Assembly: GCA_000149265.1 (NCBI GenBank)
Contig: CH003179.1
Location: forward strand, 40,706 to 104,705
Length of the DNA: 64,000 nt
Source: Ciona savignyi
Taxonomy: Eukaryota > Chordata > Ascidiacea > Phlebobranchia > Cionidae
Direction of reading: 5' to 3'
Part shown: positions 27,701-42,700 of the stretch, in pieces
How the letters are laid out: each line of letters begins with the position of its first letter
Position numbering within the stretch: the first letter of the stretch is position 1
The notes under the pieces: model-generated
Told to the model about the DNA's origin: nothing
The model's input: the letters and a program-made list of their open reading frames with translations, nothing else
Database searches by the model: none
Position numbers and translations under genes: made by a program

Positions 27701-30700
27701 TTTATAGCATCAATTTTTTGATGTTTTTGTTTGGATATCTACCCCCCATTGATAAATAAAATGCAGGAACATTACAGCACAATTATTTGTAGGACAACCT
27801 TGGCATAAAGTTGGGTTACAGAAGCTGTGTATATGTATTGAACCCAATAAATCAAAGGAATGACAAAAGGTACAATAGCCCAAAAAATGATCAGGGTAAA
27901 GATTGAACCGGAAACCTTCATCTTTATGCCTTCCATCCTTATCCCCGAGACCCCAGATTTACCTGGTGCTCAATCGCAGCTTCAATCTTGGGGTAACCAG
28001 CCTTGTCCAGCTGAATCCCAGGGAAGAGATCATTGATGAGAGAGAGGAAGAGGGGTTCATCCTCATCCACGAGTTTCGAGAGGTTCATGTCTCTCAGGAT
28101 CCGCATCACAATCTTCATCTCTGAGTCTCCAGGACTTGATCTCTTAGTGGCTCCTAGTGTCCGGAGGACAGAGAGGATGTTTCTTAGTCCGAAGTCGTAG
28201 TGAACCTGGAGCAAACATCATGAAAATTCTCTACTTTTATTTTAGGATATTCGTGTTTATCTCCGTGATGAGAAACACAAAAAAAGATTAACAATTCCAT
28301 GTAATCATTATTATCTATTTCTTGTAATCCCTTTTTTTAATAGTTAATGCTGCATATTTTCACCTCGAAAACATAAACTTACCTGAACTTCCACACAAAC
28401 AACGAATAACTAAACTAAACTATAAAAGATTCACAAGGCACCATTCTTTCTCACTTGTTTTGTGAGCTGTTCCTCACACAGCTTGTACAGAGTGTAGAAC
28501 TTTCTGGAAAGTTGTACATTTTCCACGAAGCCACATGAAGCAAGCTTGACCCTCATAATAATCTGCCGATCCGGCACCATCATTGCAACAAGTCTGAAGT
28601 TGATCTTTAAATTCTCAGGGAGCTCCTGTCTGCCAGCATAACCTGGGTTCTGTGGAATAGAAGGAAGATTTTGGGATTTTGCATTCTATTAAATGTAGGA
28701 TAGGTTATTCAGGTTTATCCCCCGTGGAAACAACCAAGGGGATCAACACACTGGCAATTGTCACTTGGACATTGCCTGAACCCACTAAATTAAAGGTGTG
28801 AATTATACACAACATACTGCAATAGCTGTGGTAACCCGACGGTGGGAGCGAGGTGATCTAAATATTACCAGTGTATTAACACCCTTCGTTTTTCCATTAC
28901 GGGAATAAACATGAATATCTTATCCTATCCTATTAAACCTTTCAATTAAAATACAGGTGGTGTTATTAAATTCAGAATATTGGACTTGGTGAGTGAAGCA
29001 ATCACGGTGAAAAAATTATACATGGCGATCCTCTAATAACTTGAGCTTACAATCCAGAAGCCAAGGCTATTGCAATGATGTTATAAGCAAAAAGTTTAAT
29101 ATTTTTATTGGAACATAGGTGATGATTAGATTTAGATCCTTTTTTTACTATTTTTTATAAAATTTTTTTTTTTTCAATTTCCACAGAATGATTTTAGGAC
29201 ATGATAATCATTATTATTTCCAGGAATAATTACTTTAATTTTTCCCAAGGATAATAACTTCGATTTGTTAACAATCCATTTCACTGCTGGAAAAATCTTA
29301 CACAGAAAATCATACAGCATTGCGGCGAGGGACGAAATTGCACAAAAAGTGGGAAGTTTGGGGATCAAACTAGTATCTGTCTGGTCATGAACGAATCACT
29401 TAACCACTAGACTATCACATCAGCTTTATTGGCTTACAGCCTAAGTAGTTATGTAATCAACCCTACAAAAATTGCTCCAACATACACATAACACCAGAAT
29501 TGCTCCAGAAAACCACCTATGTCCATGGAATTATCTGCCTATCTGTCATAACACCCTCAGTTTTCTTAACCACAGAGATAAATATAAATGTCCTAACTTA
29601 ATAGAAATAGTTAACCTACCATTGTGAGAAAGAGTCCAAACTCAGGATTAAGCGACACGTTGTCCCCATCTGTAAAAATAAACGCTTTTTTCCGATCCTT
29701 TTTTGCCCCGAGCACAATAGCAATTTGCTGAGCTGCCACTGACAGAACTGGGAGTTCGATTCTATTGAATTCATCAAAACAACCCCACGATCCCGACTGT
29801 GCTAGACCTGGAACATAATGTTCAGCTTAAAGAAAAGCAGCCAATGGTTTATTAGAATAAACTAAAACTTTCTAAATGTCCTTAATAAATTTAATACACT
29901 GAAACCAACATAATAACAACAATTCTTTCTAAAAAGTGGAAATAAGGAAGCATGATTTCAGTACCAAACTTACTGCCGAAAAAAGATTCTTTTAAATTGG
30001 GTGTTTTTAGAAACATTCATAAAAAGACCAAAAAGAACTTGTTAGGGCACATTGTTTAATAAAATCCAGGTCAATTGTGTAAATGTAAAAAAACACATAA
30101 CTTTAATTGCCAAATAAAAAACACAAAACTTCAATTGCCGGAATTTCCCATTAGATCGTCCCTCTTTTTTGTATAAAAAATCACTTTACCTTTGTAAATC
30201 CTTCCCAAGCCTCTGTAATCCATCTGATCGGAGCAGTTGAATACCACCACATATTTTCCCAAACACTTTCCCATGTCCTTGGTTGTCTCTGTCTTCCCTG
30301 TACCTGCTGGTCCAGCTGGGGAAGCCCCTAAACTCATACCAAGTGCTTGGGCTAGTGTGATGTAACATCTGGGATTGAGGGGTTGGTCAGGGTGATTCAT
30401 ATGTGACAATTGTCTTTGTTATAACAACTGTGTTACATCAAAAGATAAAATTACATACCGTGTCCTGTGATGTTATAATTAACTAGTGTAATGAGAATAT
30501 ATTCCATTAAAATAACTTATTAAAAGTAAGTCAATTTTGAATTGTCTTTCAACAGAAGAGTTGTAGATTCGAAACCAGGCATCATTTACAAAACACTACA
30601 GAGCTTTGTTAACCTGATGGTGGGTGTAATGTTATGATTGCCTGTGTGACAAACCCCCTAAATTTTTCTATTCACAGGAAAAAAATGAACATTCCATATG

Positions 30701-33700
30701 TATGTTACAAAATAAATTTATCTAAAAATCATATACAGCTACACAATTTTAAATTTGCACCTGTCAGTCAAAGGAGTGATGACCAATCGATCAGTGCAGC
30801 CCAGATATTCATTCTGGTATTCAAAGTTGACATCAGTGATGGATACCACGCACAGATCTGTGTCCTCTTGGAAGTAAAACCGTGATTGCTTGAGCCATTC
30901 AAAGTCCGACACAGACTTAATATGCATGTGAACCTGGTGGAAAATTAAGTTGTTTAAGAAAATTTTAAATTGGCTAGAATATTTATGTGTTATCTCCATG
31001 AATGGGGAAAAAGAGCATTAAAACAAAAGAAATCATTTGGTTTTCTGAGCTCACTGTCGGGTTACGAGGGCTTGTGCAGTGTTAAGATGGATAATCATTT
31101 GTTATGTCTATGATTTACAGTAGTGTGGATAAAAGGTTAATGTGACCAACATATATACCAATTCTATGTATAAACGGTCTTAGAAAAAAGCCATAGGGTC
31201 ACCCAACCTAAAAAATAACGATTTAGCATCTCAAAGTCGTGTGGTCAGATGGTTAACGTGACCAAAACACTTACTTATAATTCTATGCAAAAAATCAGTC
31301 AAACCTTGGCCTGAACAAAAATAGACCATCTACAAGATCTAGATACACTGATACCACAATACACTCTAACCGTCGGAGCTTAGTTTGTTGAAATCTCATG
31401 TTTTCCCACCTCATAATGCCCTTGCATTTTTCCTTTTATGGAAATAAAACATAAATATTCTATTGGCATGTTATTTATTCTTACTCTACATGAAAAAAAA
31501 CTAGAGTATCTACAAAATCTACACAAAATGCTACCATATTTACTGACTAGGTCATCAAATATATCCCTCTGATGGACATGGATAGTGACCAGTGTCTCGT
31601 ACTTGACCCTGTCCATCTTGGTCAAATCTCGAGTGGTCACTCCAATTAGTTCGTTCAGCATGTCCAGAAAGCGTTGGTTGGTAACTTGCATTACCTGGTG
31701 GAGTTTAGGGGTAAGTTTTAGAATATTTTGTTAATTTCAATATTATTTATAGATTTTACTATATTTTCTTGGTTTATATTACTTATAAATTTTTTGGAAA
31801 TATTTATTATTTTAAACAAATTTTTAAACAAGAAGTGTTAATAAATTTTTTGTTTTGGCATATTTTTTCTATTCTGGTAAGGTGACATATATTATTATAT
31901 GTTTATATTAGCTCTATGTAGCGGAATATGAAAAATAAAAACAAATTACTTTTCTGTCAGTCTTGGCATTTTTCAAAGCCACTTCGCTGTCTCTTGTCCA
32001 GATCATTTGGATCCCAAGTAATCCAACTTGAGCTGGGAACATGCCCTGAAGGAGGTAGAACATTGGGTGGTTAGAGTATTCTGTTTCGTCTCTATCGTAA
32101 CACAGGTAATCATTAGTTTATCACAAAAGTTATTGTCCGGCCGGTTAGTCTGGCGGTTAAGTACGTCGCCTTTCAATCGAAAGTTTGCAGGTGCGAAAAT
32201 GGTCGTTAGCTGGTCGGTTGTGTCCTTGGGTAAGGCACTTTCTGGACAATGCCTGAACCCAGCGAATTAATGGGTTCTACCAAATTGAAGGAATGTGTCT
32301 ATCATACACAATAGCTCCGGTAACCCGACGGTGGGTGCGAGGTGATCTGTCGATTGTCCATGTCTGCAGAGAGTTTACAACTATCGTTAAGTTTTAGTAG
32401 AACCCATTAATCTACTGAGTTCAGCGAATGTCATATCAGTGCCTTGCCCAATAAGTTAAACTTCTAGGTAGCTTTTCGGCGCAAAGTTTATGCCAGAACA
32501 TATATTTAAGTTTGATGGGCATAGTATAGAGGTTGTAGATTCAAGTAGCGTCTACTAACTGCCTTGCATAAGGATACAACGGTCTGGTTGGTGGCTTGTG
32601 ACTGACAGTACCACAATGCTGCCATATGCACCGACGAGCAAATCTCAGTGCCACACTTGAGGTATAAGATCTATTATTAGCAAGCTTGCTATTACCTGAA
32701 ATTCCAACATTTTAAAAGCTGAGTCTTCGATTCCATAAAACGCTTGTCTTATTATGCAGTGTATGGTGTTCTGAACGGCCTTTAGTAAGTTTCCCAACCA
32801 AACTTCTACATTGCCCTGCGGTTGTTTAACATTTGATTTCTATTTTTGCAGCTAATGTATGAAGTTACAATAAAATTCTGATTAAAATAACATTGTGGAA
32901 TGCTGCTTTCTATTTTAAACTATTCAACACTTGCTGTACCATAATAACAAACAATTTCATTGAAAACATTAAAAACATATGGTGGTAACATGCTAAAAAT
33001 ATTTGAAAACATTGGAGAAAAACAACTTAAAACACTACCTTCGTCAAAAAAAACCTTTCGAAACACTGCAGAAAAACATCATGGAACACTACTTAAGGCA
33101 TGACAAAAATAAATGCAGAAATACAACTTATAACACCATCTATAACATGGCAAAAATATGTGGAAACTTTGGAGAAAATCATTTCGCAACACTACCTGAG
33201 CCATGACAAACTTCTCCAGATCAATATGTTCATTTTCCCGAGAATTGACTCCAATCATTTTGTCATAATCCTTCTCGTGAAACGTGGCTGTGCAAACGTT
33301 ATCAAACACTCCAACCAAATGCGCCTTCATAGATATAATATTAATAACATAGATATCATATTAAACAAGATTTTTAGAATTTAAGAAAAACTTGACTAAG
33401 GGTGCAACAAATCACAAAAACTCCAAAAATGTGCAGAAACTTGAAAAATTGTGTGTTTATTCAAATTAACATAATCATAATACATAGTTGGGAAATTTAA
33501 ATGTATTCCTTGTAGATGTAAAGAATATGCAGGAACAAGTTTCATTCATTGAAGCTAATAACTATTTAAAGGTTTTACAAACTAGTCTGGTTGGTTAATG
33601 CATCGCCCTTAAGCAAACGGTTGCAGTTACGAAACTGGTCGCTAGCTAGTCAGTTGTGTCCTTGGGCAAGGCACTTAACGGACATTCCCCGAAACCAGCG

Positions 33701-36700
33701 GGTTGATAGGTTTTAACAAATTGAAAGAACGTGTGAATCATACAAAACACACTGCAATAGCTCTGGTAACCTGCTGGTAGGCATAAGTAGATCTGACGAT
33801 TGCCCTTGTGTTAATTCCCCCTTGCGTTTTTCCGTTTACAGGGATAAACATGAATATCCTATCCTAAGGATTAACAAATTCCTTACAGCTTTTTACCTTC
33901 AGGATAAAAAACAAATCCAATTTAAAATCATTTTTTAAAGATTGAACCCCAATACCAACCTGTATACTATGCGAGTTGCTAGCTTGGCCAAGTATTTCAA
34001 GCAGAGCTGGGTCAGATACGAAGAAAAATCTTGGAAACACCAATCGCTTTTTTTCCAAGTAACCTGGATGCAAGGTAGTTCATAGGGGAAGTGTGTCAGA
34101 CCATCAGCCAGATGGTTGTTAGATCAAAACCAACTGCTTGTTTGGCGATTTTTTATTTGGGAAAGAGACTTTGTAGATTTTAATTAAACTTTGGATTATT
34201 GGATTAAAAAATTAAAGCAAAGTCTAGGCCTACTATGTATAACTGACAAAAAAAGGAAGTTACAACACATTATTTACTACAACAATACATGTCACATAGT
34301 AAGGTTGTTAAAACTATTGAACATAATTTGTTAAGCTCACATATTTACACTATTCAGTGGATAATCTTAAAAATAATAATTATGATGAAAGAGTATATAA
34401 ATATGCTTTTGTTTCCTTCTATCCCAATTAGAACAAATTTGGAATCTATTAAACCTGTTAGAGATTTCTGACAGATTTCAAGTTGCTCGAGCAAATGTGG
34501 CAGCAGCTGATCCAATGTGTCATCCCCTACACAACACTGTACAACGTTAGTTGTTTCGTGAGCACGTTGCATTATCTTCTGCCACGACTTGTCGATGTTC
34601 GAAAACCGCTTCGCTTCCTATTGATTTAGTGAAATTTAGGACTGGATTGTTTATTCAGGTTAGTATACAGGGCCAGTGGTGTCGTAGTGGTGTCAGAAAA
34701 CCTCATGTCCATGGTCGGGTTATTGAAACTATGTGTTAATGGGAATGAATACTTCTATTTTTTAAATACATAGTGCTGTCAGAATACCTCATGTCAATGG
34801 CCGGGTTATTAAAGCTATGTGTTGTATGAAACGAATATGTTACTTCTGTTTTTGTTTAATTAATTTAAGTGATCGGTTTAAGCTACTGTTAAATCTCTTG
34901 CTGGGAATTAACACACATCATCAAAAGAACATAAATATTAAATATAACGGATGAAGCCACCAAACCTAAGAGAAGGTGTGGCCCTGAAAGTGTGAACCAA
35001 TATGAAAAAAGAAAAACATCTCTAAAAAAATTACACTAATGTCAGATGGTCGTTATTCTGGTGGCTCAGGTTAAACATGTGGCTGGTGGTCCAATTGCTA
35101 CAGCCAACTAGTTGAAATGTGTGAAATTGATTTTCATAAAATAGAATATTGTCTTTAAGAAAAACTTATGTTTTGATTTAAGTGCAAAATGGTATTAATA
35201 TGATGAAATCTGCTGTTTTATTCGATTTTAGGTTTCAACCGTATGTTTAATCCATATTAAACAAATCAGTACTGGAAAGAAATGTAAAGATCTATAAAAG
35301 ATGCATAGAATATGTATCTTCAGCAATCTTTATTACATTGAACTAATTTGCACATCAAAAAACATTTCTATGACATCACAAGTGCACCTGTGGCAGTTGC
35401 TTAGCAATATCTCCCCCCACGAAAACTGCTTCTAGGTATATCCACAAGTTCTGCACTGTCATCCATTGCTCTATTATTTCAGTGGTTCCAGACAGTTTGT
35501 TAACCCACAGTTGTATCTTGGGTTTGAAGGGAACATTGTATCTGTATGGCAACACTGATTATTATCCACAACCATATTTTAAGGCATTTTCTCGCCAAAA
35601 TGCAAAAAAGTTAAATTTAGTTGTTAAGCCTAAACCATATAGGTAATCAAATATAGGTAAATCAATAGAAAGATCAATATCAATAAATTTAAGTGAAATA
35701 TTAATAGACAGAAATGGGTTTAAAAAAAATATTGAAATATATATATTGATATCGATAAAAAAAATATTGCTAAGTGGAAATAAATGAATAATATTGATAG
35801 AGAACAGTAAACATTATTAAATGATATTGATAAATATAGGTAAATATCAGTAGATTAAGGTGAATATCAGCCCAAACCTGTTACTCAATAACGAAGCCAA
35901 CACCATCAAGCTATCCTCCAGAAGAGCTACAAGCTCCTGAATATCCTGCCCCTTCAATAATAATTCCCCGCGTGACTTAAATGGTGAAAAGGTGAAGATC
36001 TGACCCTCCCACTCTGCCACTGTCGCCTTCAATTTGGCCTCGATATCTTTCTCCTTGGTGGCTGATATGCAGATGTCCTGGTGGGGGGTAGAAAAGGGGG
36101 TAATTTCCTTGTGTTAGTGCATATTCCATCCCTTGCTTTGGTTACATTTGTAAAAAAATCCATAAAAAATAAATAATTGNNNNNNNNNNNNNNNNNNNNN
36201 NNNNNNNNNNNNNNNNNNNNNNNNNNNNNNNNNNNNNNNNNNNNNNNNNNNNNNNNNNNNNNNNNNNNNNNNNNNNNNNCCAGCGTTTCTCAAACTATGG
36301 TTCGCGACTTGGTGGGTCGTAAAAAGTTATAGAAAGCTCTGATTAACTATACTGGCTATTTCCTTTACAAAAATCAAGGGGAAATTATTATAATTGTGAC
36401 ATCACACAATCTTGAATCGTGGCAAGATCTCCACCTGACCTTAGGTCATTGAACCTTTTGTCTCTCACACATGTTACTAATAACTGCAGTCGCAGACTTT
36501 TTTTAATTGCCTTGTTGCGCCTTATTACAGTACATAATTCCAGAGGTATGTTCCTTTGCAACGATAGCGTAATCTAGAAACCAACAACAACTATATATAA
36601 AGTTAAGTGGGTCGCCATAAATTGTGGTAATTAATAGTGGGTCCCAACTCTAAAAAGTTTGAAAACCACTGTTCTAAACATTTGACCCTTATAAAAAACA

Positions 36701-39700
36701 TTTTACAATATAAAAAAAATATTTTAAAAAGAACAGTTTTATATGACATTTGTTACCTTACTAATTTTTTAAGGACCCTTTAAGCCTTGGGTGGAAAACA
36801 TTTCTTTTTGAAAACTTTTTCTTAGTTAAAATCACAAAAATCAAGCCATTCACATGTGGCTGTTACTCCAGTAAAGACCACAAACCAAAAATGGACCAAT
36901 TACCTCAGCACACATAAATGCACATTTAAAATCACCACACATAAATGTACCTTTTACCTCAATGTCATTCTTATTGGGCAATATTGGAGCCTCCATGATG
37001 TGTCGAAGAAGAAAGTTGTCGGATTCGACATCAAACGTGTGTCCTCCTGTCACAGTGGTTATCCTCTTCCAGTGACGCGATTTCATTGCCTGGGAATGTA
37101 TCAGTCTGTTAAAGTGCCAACAGAACTGCATGAAATCAAAAAGCCAAAGGGTTATGAGATCGAAAATAGTTGCTATCTCGTTGGTTGTATCCTTGTGGGG
37201 GTCAATATTAGGTCCTTATGTTGCTTAAACCCAGAGATAACTAAAACAATGGGAACATACAAATATATGAAACACTTTACTGACATAGGCTAATGAGTAC
37301 GAGCAAATCTGATGATTGATTGTGTGATAATTCCCCTTGCATTTTCCAATATATATAAAGATAACAGATAAATATGCTAATTTTAATGTTTAAAGTTACA
37401 ATTTAGAAGCTTCTATGTATCAGATTAATATAAAAATACTATATGAAAAGTATTACAAAATTAAGCAGTTAAATTGATAAAGAAAAAATATGCAGACTAA
37501 ATTGTTCTTTAATATCTAGTCACACAATACCAGTAAAGAATTTAAGTGGACCTTGGGAAGGACCACTGAGAACAGAAATTATGTGAAACATTTTGTTTAT
37601 CTCTAAATCATATATATTATAGAAATATATTCTACAGCAGGGGTAGGTAACCCCTAAAGAGATTTTCATGGCACACCATATGATTTGACGGGCATAAAAA
37701 ATCTATACTATAAGCATGTGCAAACTCAAACTGTCCACATTGTCCAAAATCAACAGTCTTAAAATTTGTAAAAGCATGCAAATTAACAGTGTTAATTACT
37801 AATATTTAAATTAGGTAGTTGACTATGCAAACCGTACATAACAATGGTTGGCATGCGAAGTTGCTTTCATTACAATATTATTTATAAACTGGCACATTGC
37901 ATTCAAAATGTTGCTGACACCTGTTCTACAATATCTGCTTATTGATGCTACAATAAAATTACTGAAAAAGCAAGTATGTTGTATTATGAAAACAAACAAA
38001 TTAAATCTCCATGGAACCTTACTTTATTTGCCATCATTTCCAGCAGGGGACAGCACTCATTAAAATCATCAATTTTTTTCTTCAAATCCAGAAAAGCTTT
38101 CCACTCCTTCAATCCCCGCGGAAGTTTCCGGCATTTGTTCTGGAACTCAACCAGCTCCGCGTTGACCGCCTCGATGTCCAGTTCTTGCCACATTATGTCA
38201 TAATAGCCATCCACACTGTCGTTTACCTGAGAAGCAGTTATTTTGGGTTGGTTTATATTTTCAAATAAAAAGTTTTCAAAATTTATTTAACCAAGCAAAT
38301 GAACATAAACAATATTAATTTATTGATTGGTGTAATCAAATGACAAAAACTATAACAATGTATCCTATAACATGACAGTATAAGAATATTCTGATGAGTG
38401 TCCATGTTTAAGAAACATCTGCGTTTTCCTATCTTTGGGTATAAATATGACCATTAATCCTGGGTTTAAAGACTTTTATTCAATCAATGATTATTTTGTT
38501 TGGTTGTACACGGGCACAAAACCTGGAGACACTATTCTTAAGTAGAGCATACAAAAGAAATTGAAATTAATATGAAAAAAACTATATGTTATGTAGACTC
38601 AGCACAAAATTTAAAAAAACTCACAGCATTGTACAAGGTATAAAGCTTAGATAGAAGGTTGAGTTCCTTCTTTATCTTATGCAGAGCCGGGTAATCGGTC
38701 TTGGAGAGTCCGAAGAGTTCCTCGCCAGCAGAATAAGTGTTGTATCGGCTCCACAGATCGTCAAATCGAAGTTGGAATATCGACAGCCGTTCGCTGGCTT
38801 CTTGGGGGGGAACCCCTTGTATGTTCGGTCCCCTGGGTTATTCATGTGATTAAACAAGAAATGTGTTGATGTGCGGTTTAATAATTGGGTAATGTTCTGT
38901 GGTTGCATAGATCTGTTCTGATGACTGCATTTATGTTTAGATAGAATAGGATATTCATGTTTATCCCAGTGAATTGAAAAACGCAAGGGGGTTAACAGAC
39001 GGGCAATCAGCAGATCACTTATTTTCATATCGCCTTATTCATTTCTTCAATTTGGTAGAACCCAATAAACCTCCGGATCCACGCAATGTCGGTTAAGTGC
39101 CTTGCCTAAGGACACAAGCAACTACTGTATATACTCTCCGATAGATCGCGCCATCGTATAGGTCGCACTATTAGTTGTTAAAACAGTTTAATTTAGAGTT
39201 GAGTTGCACATTAGTCACACTGAAAATATAGGAATTTAAAAGATCCTTTCCCTAGCTTTTGTGCATAGATAACTTCGTATTTTTTTTGTACGGCTTAATA
39301 TAATAAAAATATGTTTGTCGACACCTGTGTGCGATAATAAGGGAAAACTTTTAATTTTGTTGCGACTTGGTGGCGATTTGCACTTATGTCAAGTGGATTG
39401 GTCGCACCTATATTTTTTTTATAAAAAAGGACAAAAAATTGCAACTATCTGCGAGTATGTACAGTATCTAAAAACCAGTTCCGAACCTGCAACCATTTCA
39501 CTGAATGGTGAAGCATTAACCCAGCAAGCTATTCGATTGGAATTTTTAATTTGTTTATTTTTAATTGCAATCATATTTTCTAATAAGACTCAATTTTAAT
39601 GACGTGATATAACAACTGTCATTTTTTATAAAGACTGTTGTTGTTTTTTTACAAAATTTAAACCCGATATGTTTCTTATTTATAAAAACAAAAAAGTAAA

Positions 39701-42700
39701 AAAAAACTACACCAAATACGAATGTAACTAAATCTGTAAATAAACCCCACATTTAAAAATAGGTTCTACCAAAAGATAAGTTCTACCTTAAAGAAGGGTT
39801 CTACCAAAAAATGGGTTCTACCAAATTGAAGAAACATTTAATTTATACACAACACACTACAATAGCTCCGGTAACCCGAAGGTGGGCGCGAGGTGGTCTG
39901 ACGATTGCCCGAGTGTTAACCCCCTGCATTTGCCCATTCATGGGGATAAACATGAATATCTAATCCTATCCTATACCCTCCTACTTTTTATCCTATACCC
40001 GACTGCAAATACAGACCAATGTGTCCGTCAATTCACGCACAAAAAAGGAACAAGAAAATCTAATTTTCTTACCGCTCTACATAATCAGTTTCAAATCCTG
40101 CAACATCCTCGATAAACTGTTCAACTCCGCTCAGCAAATCGGTTCGGAATTTTGGTTGAACAATGAGCAAATTTTCCTGCGATTCGCGCGATTGTTGCAT
40201 CACAGTACGCCAGGCGTAACCGAGGGTGTCAACCCTTTCAGCGTTGCCGTCGTCAAATGTCAATTCCATCCTGGAGAAAAGGGTATTGGATTATTGGATA
40301 GGATATTTATGTTTTATCACCGGTGAATTTAAAAACTTAAGCATTTTATTGCTAAGTTATTGTCTGATTAACTTGTGGCCAGCTGTCTGTTTACCAGAAA
40401 TATTGCAGTATTACTTAATTGACAAATCATCTAAAGTTATTATCAGTGTGAATATAAAGCATCATTGTCAGATTACCTCGCAACTATGCAAGGGGGCCTT
40501 ATCAAACAGCAATCATCAGATTACCTTGTGCACACGTTAAGTTAAGCAAATAAAGAGCATCCTAACAATTCTTTACTATACAAATGACTTCTATACAATT
40601 CACTTCTTAAGATAGGAAAAAATAGGATATTCCTATTTATACTGTAAATTGGAAAACGCAAGGGACATTGTCACACAGGCCATCGTCAGATCACCTTTTG
40701 ACAACTATTAACTGGAGCTATCGCAATGTGTTGTGTATGATTCAGCTCTTATTTCAATTTGGTTGAGCTCATCAATCCACTGGGTTTAGGCAATGTCTGT
40801 TAAGTGCCTTGCCAAGGGACACAACAAACTATCTAGTGACCAGTTTCAAACCTGCAACCCTTCGGCTAAAACGCCACGCACTAACCCACCAAACTAATCA
40901 ATCAGGTCCTTTAGTTCTGTAAAATACGTCATGTCCCACTCACTTATTTAGGAGAGCGTATGCTTCCTCTAGTGGCGCAATCGATCCATCCAATCTTATC
41001 TCGTTGCATCTCAGCTCCTCTAGCGCCGTCATTGATGTCCTCACATCATCCAAATCCTCCAGTGCTCGATTGAACCTCTTCCCAGCGTTATCGATGAACA
41101 TGAAGATGTCCTGGATGAAATTCATTTCATTTTATTAGTATTGGCGGGGCCACGGTAGCTACGGGACCAGGTATTTAGGCCATGATGATACATTACATTA
41201 GTATGGGCGGGACCACGGTAGCACTCGGGATCAGGAATTTAGGCCATTGAACTCCCATTACTCCAGCGCCCCAAGCTATCATGGATCTGCGATATAGCAG
41301 TAAAGTCAACCCGTGTCCTGAAGGAAGCTGACTAAATGCTTGACTGGGATAGATGCAAGATCATTAGATTCCGAAAGTTGTTATATCATGGGTAAACGAC
41401 ACTACATGCCCTCAGTCAGTTAAACAAAACAATTTCATTGTGTTAAATATTAAAATATTATGGTAAATTTCGGGAACATTTAGGCGGTTGTGTTCTTGGG
41501 TTGGGCTCTAAATGAATGTTGTCTTAATGTAGTGGATTCCAATACTAAATACTGTGATTAAACCATGAATTTAGAATGAAATAAGAGCTGTATATTAAAT
41601 ACTGTGATTAAAACATGTATGTAGAATACATATAGTGCTGTATGTTACTAAATACTGTAAAAGAATTGTGTAATTAAAATTAAAAGGTTGGTGTAGACTA
41701 AAAAAGTACGGTAAGACCCTTTATTTTTATTTACCAGTGTAGTGTATACTAAATAATAGGATTGGACCATGCCAAACCACACAATAAGTTGGATGATGAA
41801 TGCATAACCATCACCGACATGTTAGTCTAGTGGTTAAGTGCGTCGCCTTTTACCCTGAGGGCCGCAGGTTTGAAACTGGTGGCTAGCTAGTCAGTTGTGT
41901 CCTTGGGCAAGGCACTTTTCCGACCTTTCCCCTAAAAACCCCGAAGACTTAATGGGTTCTACTAAATTAAAGAAACATGTAAATCATACATAACACACTG
42001 CAATAGCTCCGGTAACCAGACGGTGGGCGCAAGGTGATCTGACGATTGCCCGTGTGTTAACCCTTTTGGTTTTTCCATTCACAGTAATCAACATGAATAT
42101 CCTATCCTTTCCTTTCCTATCCCACCTCCATCATATTTCCTGCCGTGTTATTCAGTTCTCGACCGAACGCAACCTTAGCCGCTCTGCATTCCATCTTCAA
42201 CGCATATTTGAAGTTCTCCGTGGAGAATAAGATTGGACCTTCGACCAGGGAACTTGGGATGCATTCAATCCTTTCTTCAAGTTTCTGGGGAGTTGTCACA
42301 TTATGGTGGTTTTGTAATATTATATTGGAGTTGTAATATCATGGTGGAGTTGTCATTTTATAGTGGAGTTGTGATATTATGTTGGATTTGTCATGTTATT
42401 TCAGATGTCATGTTGTAAAGGAGTTGTAATATTATGGTGGAGTATTTATGTTATAGAGGAGTTGTAATATTATGTTGGAGCTGTCATAGTACGGTGGAGT
42501 TGCAATATTTATTTTAAAAATGTTCAAACTTCTCAATTATGCAAAACACACTGCATTAGCTAATCTGACGATTGCCTAGTTTTCCAGGATATATTTTCCC
42601 TGTGTTTTCCTATTAATGGGGATAAAGCAGGAATATCCCTGTGTGTATTCATGTGGGTGAAAAAATGGATATGGTGTTAGTGTTAAATAATTTTAATTTT

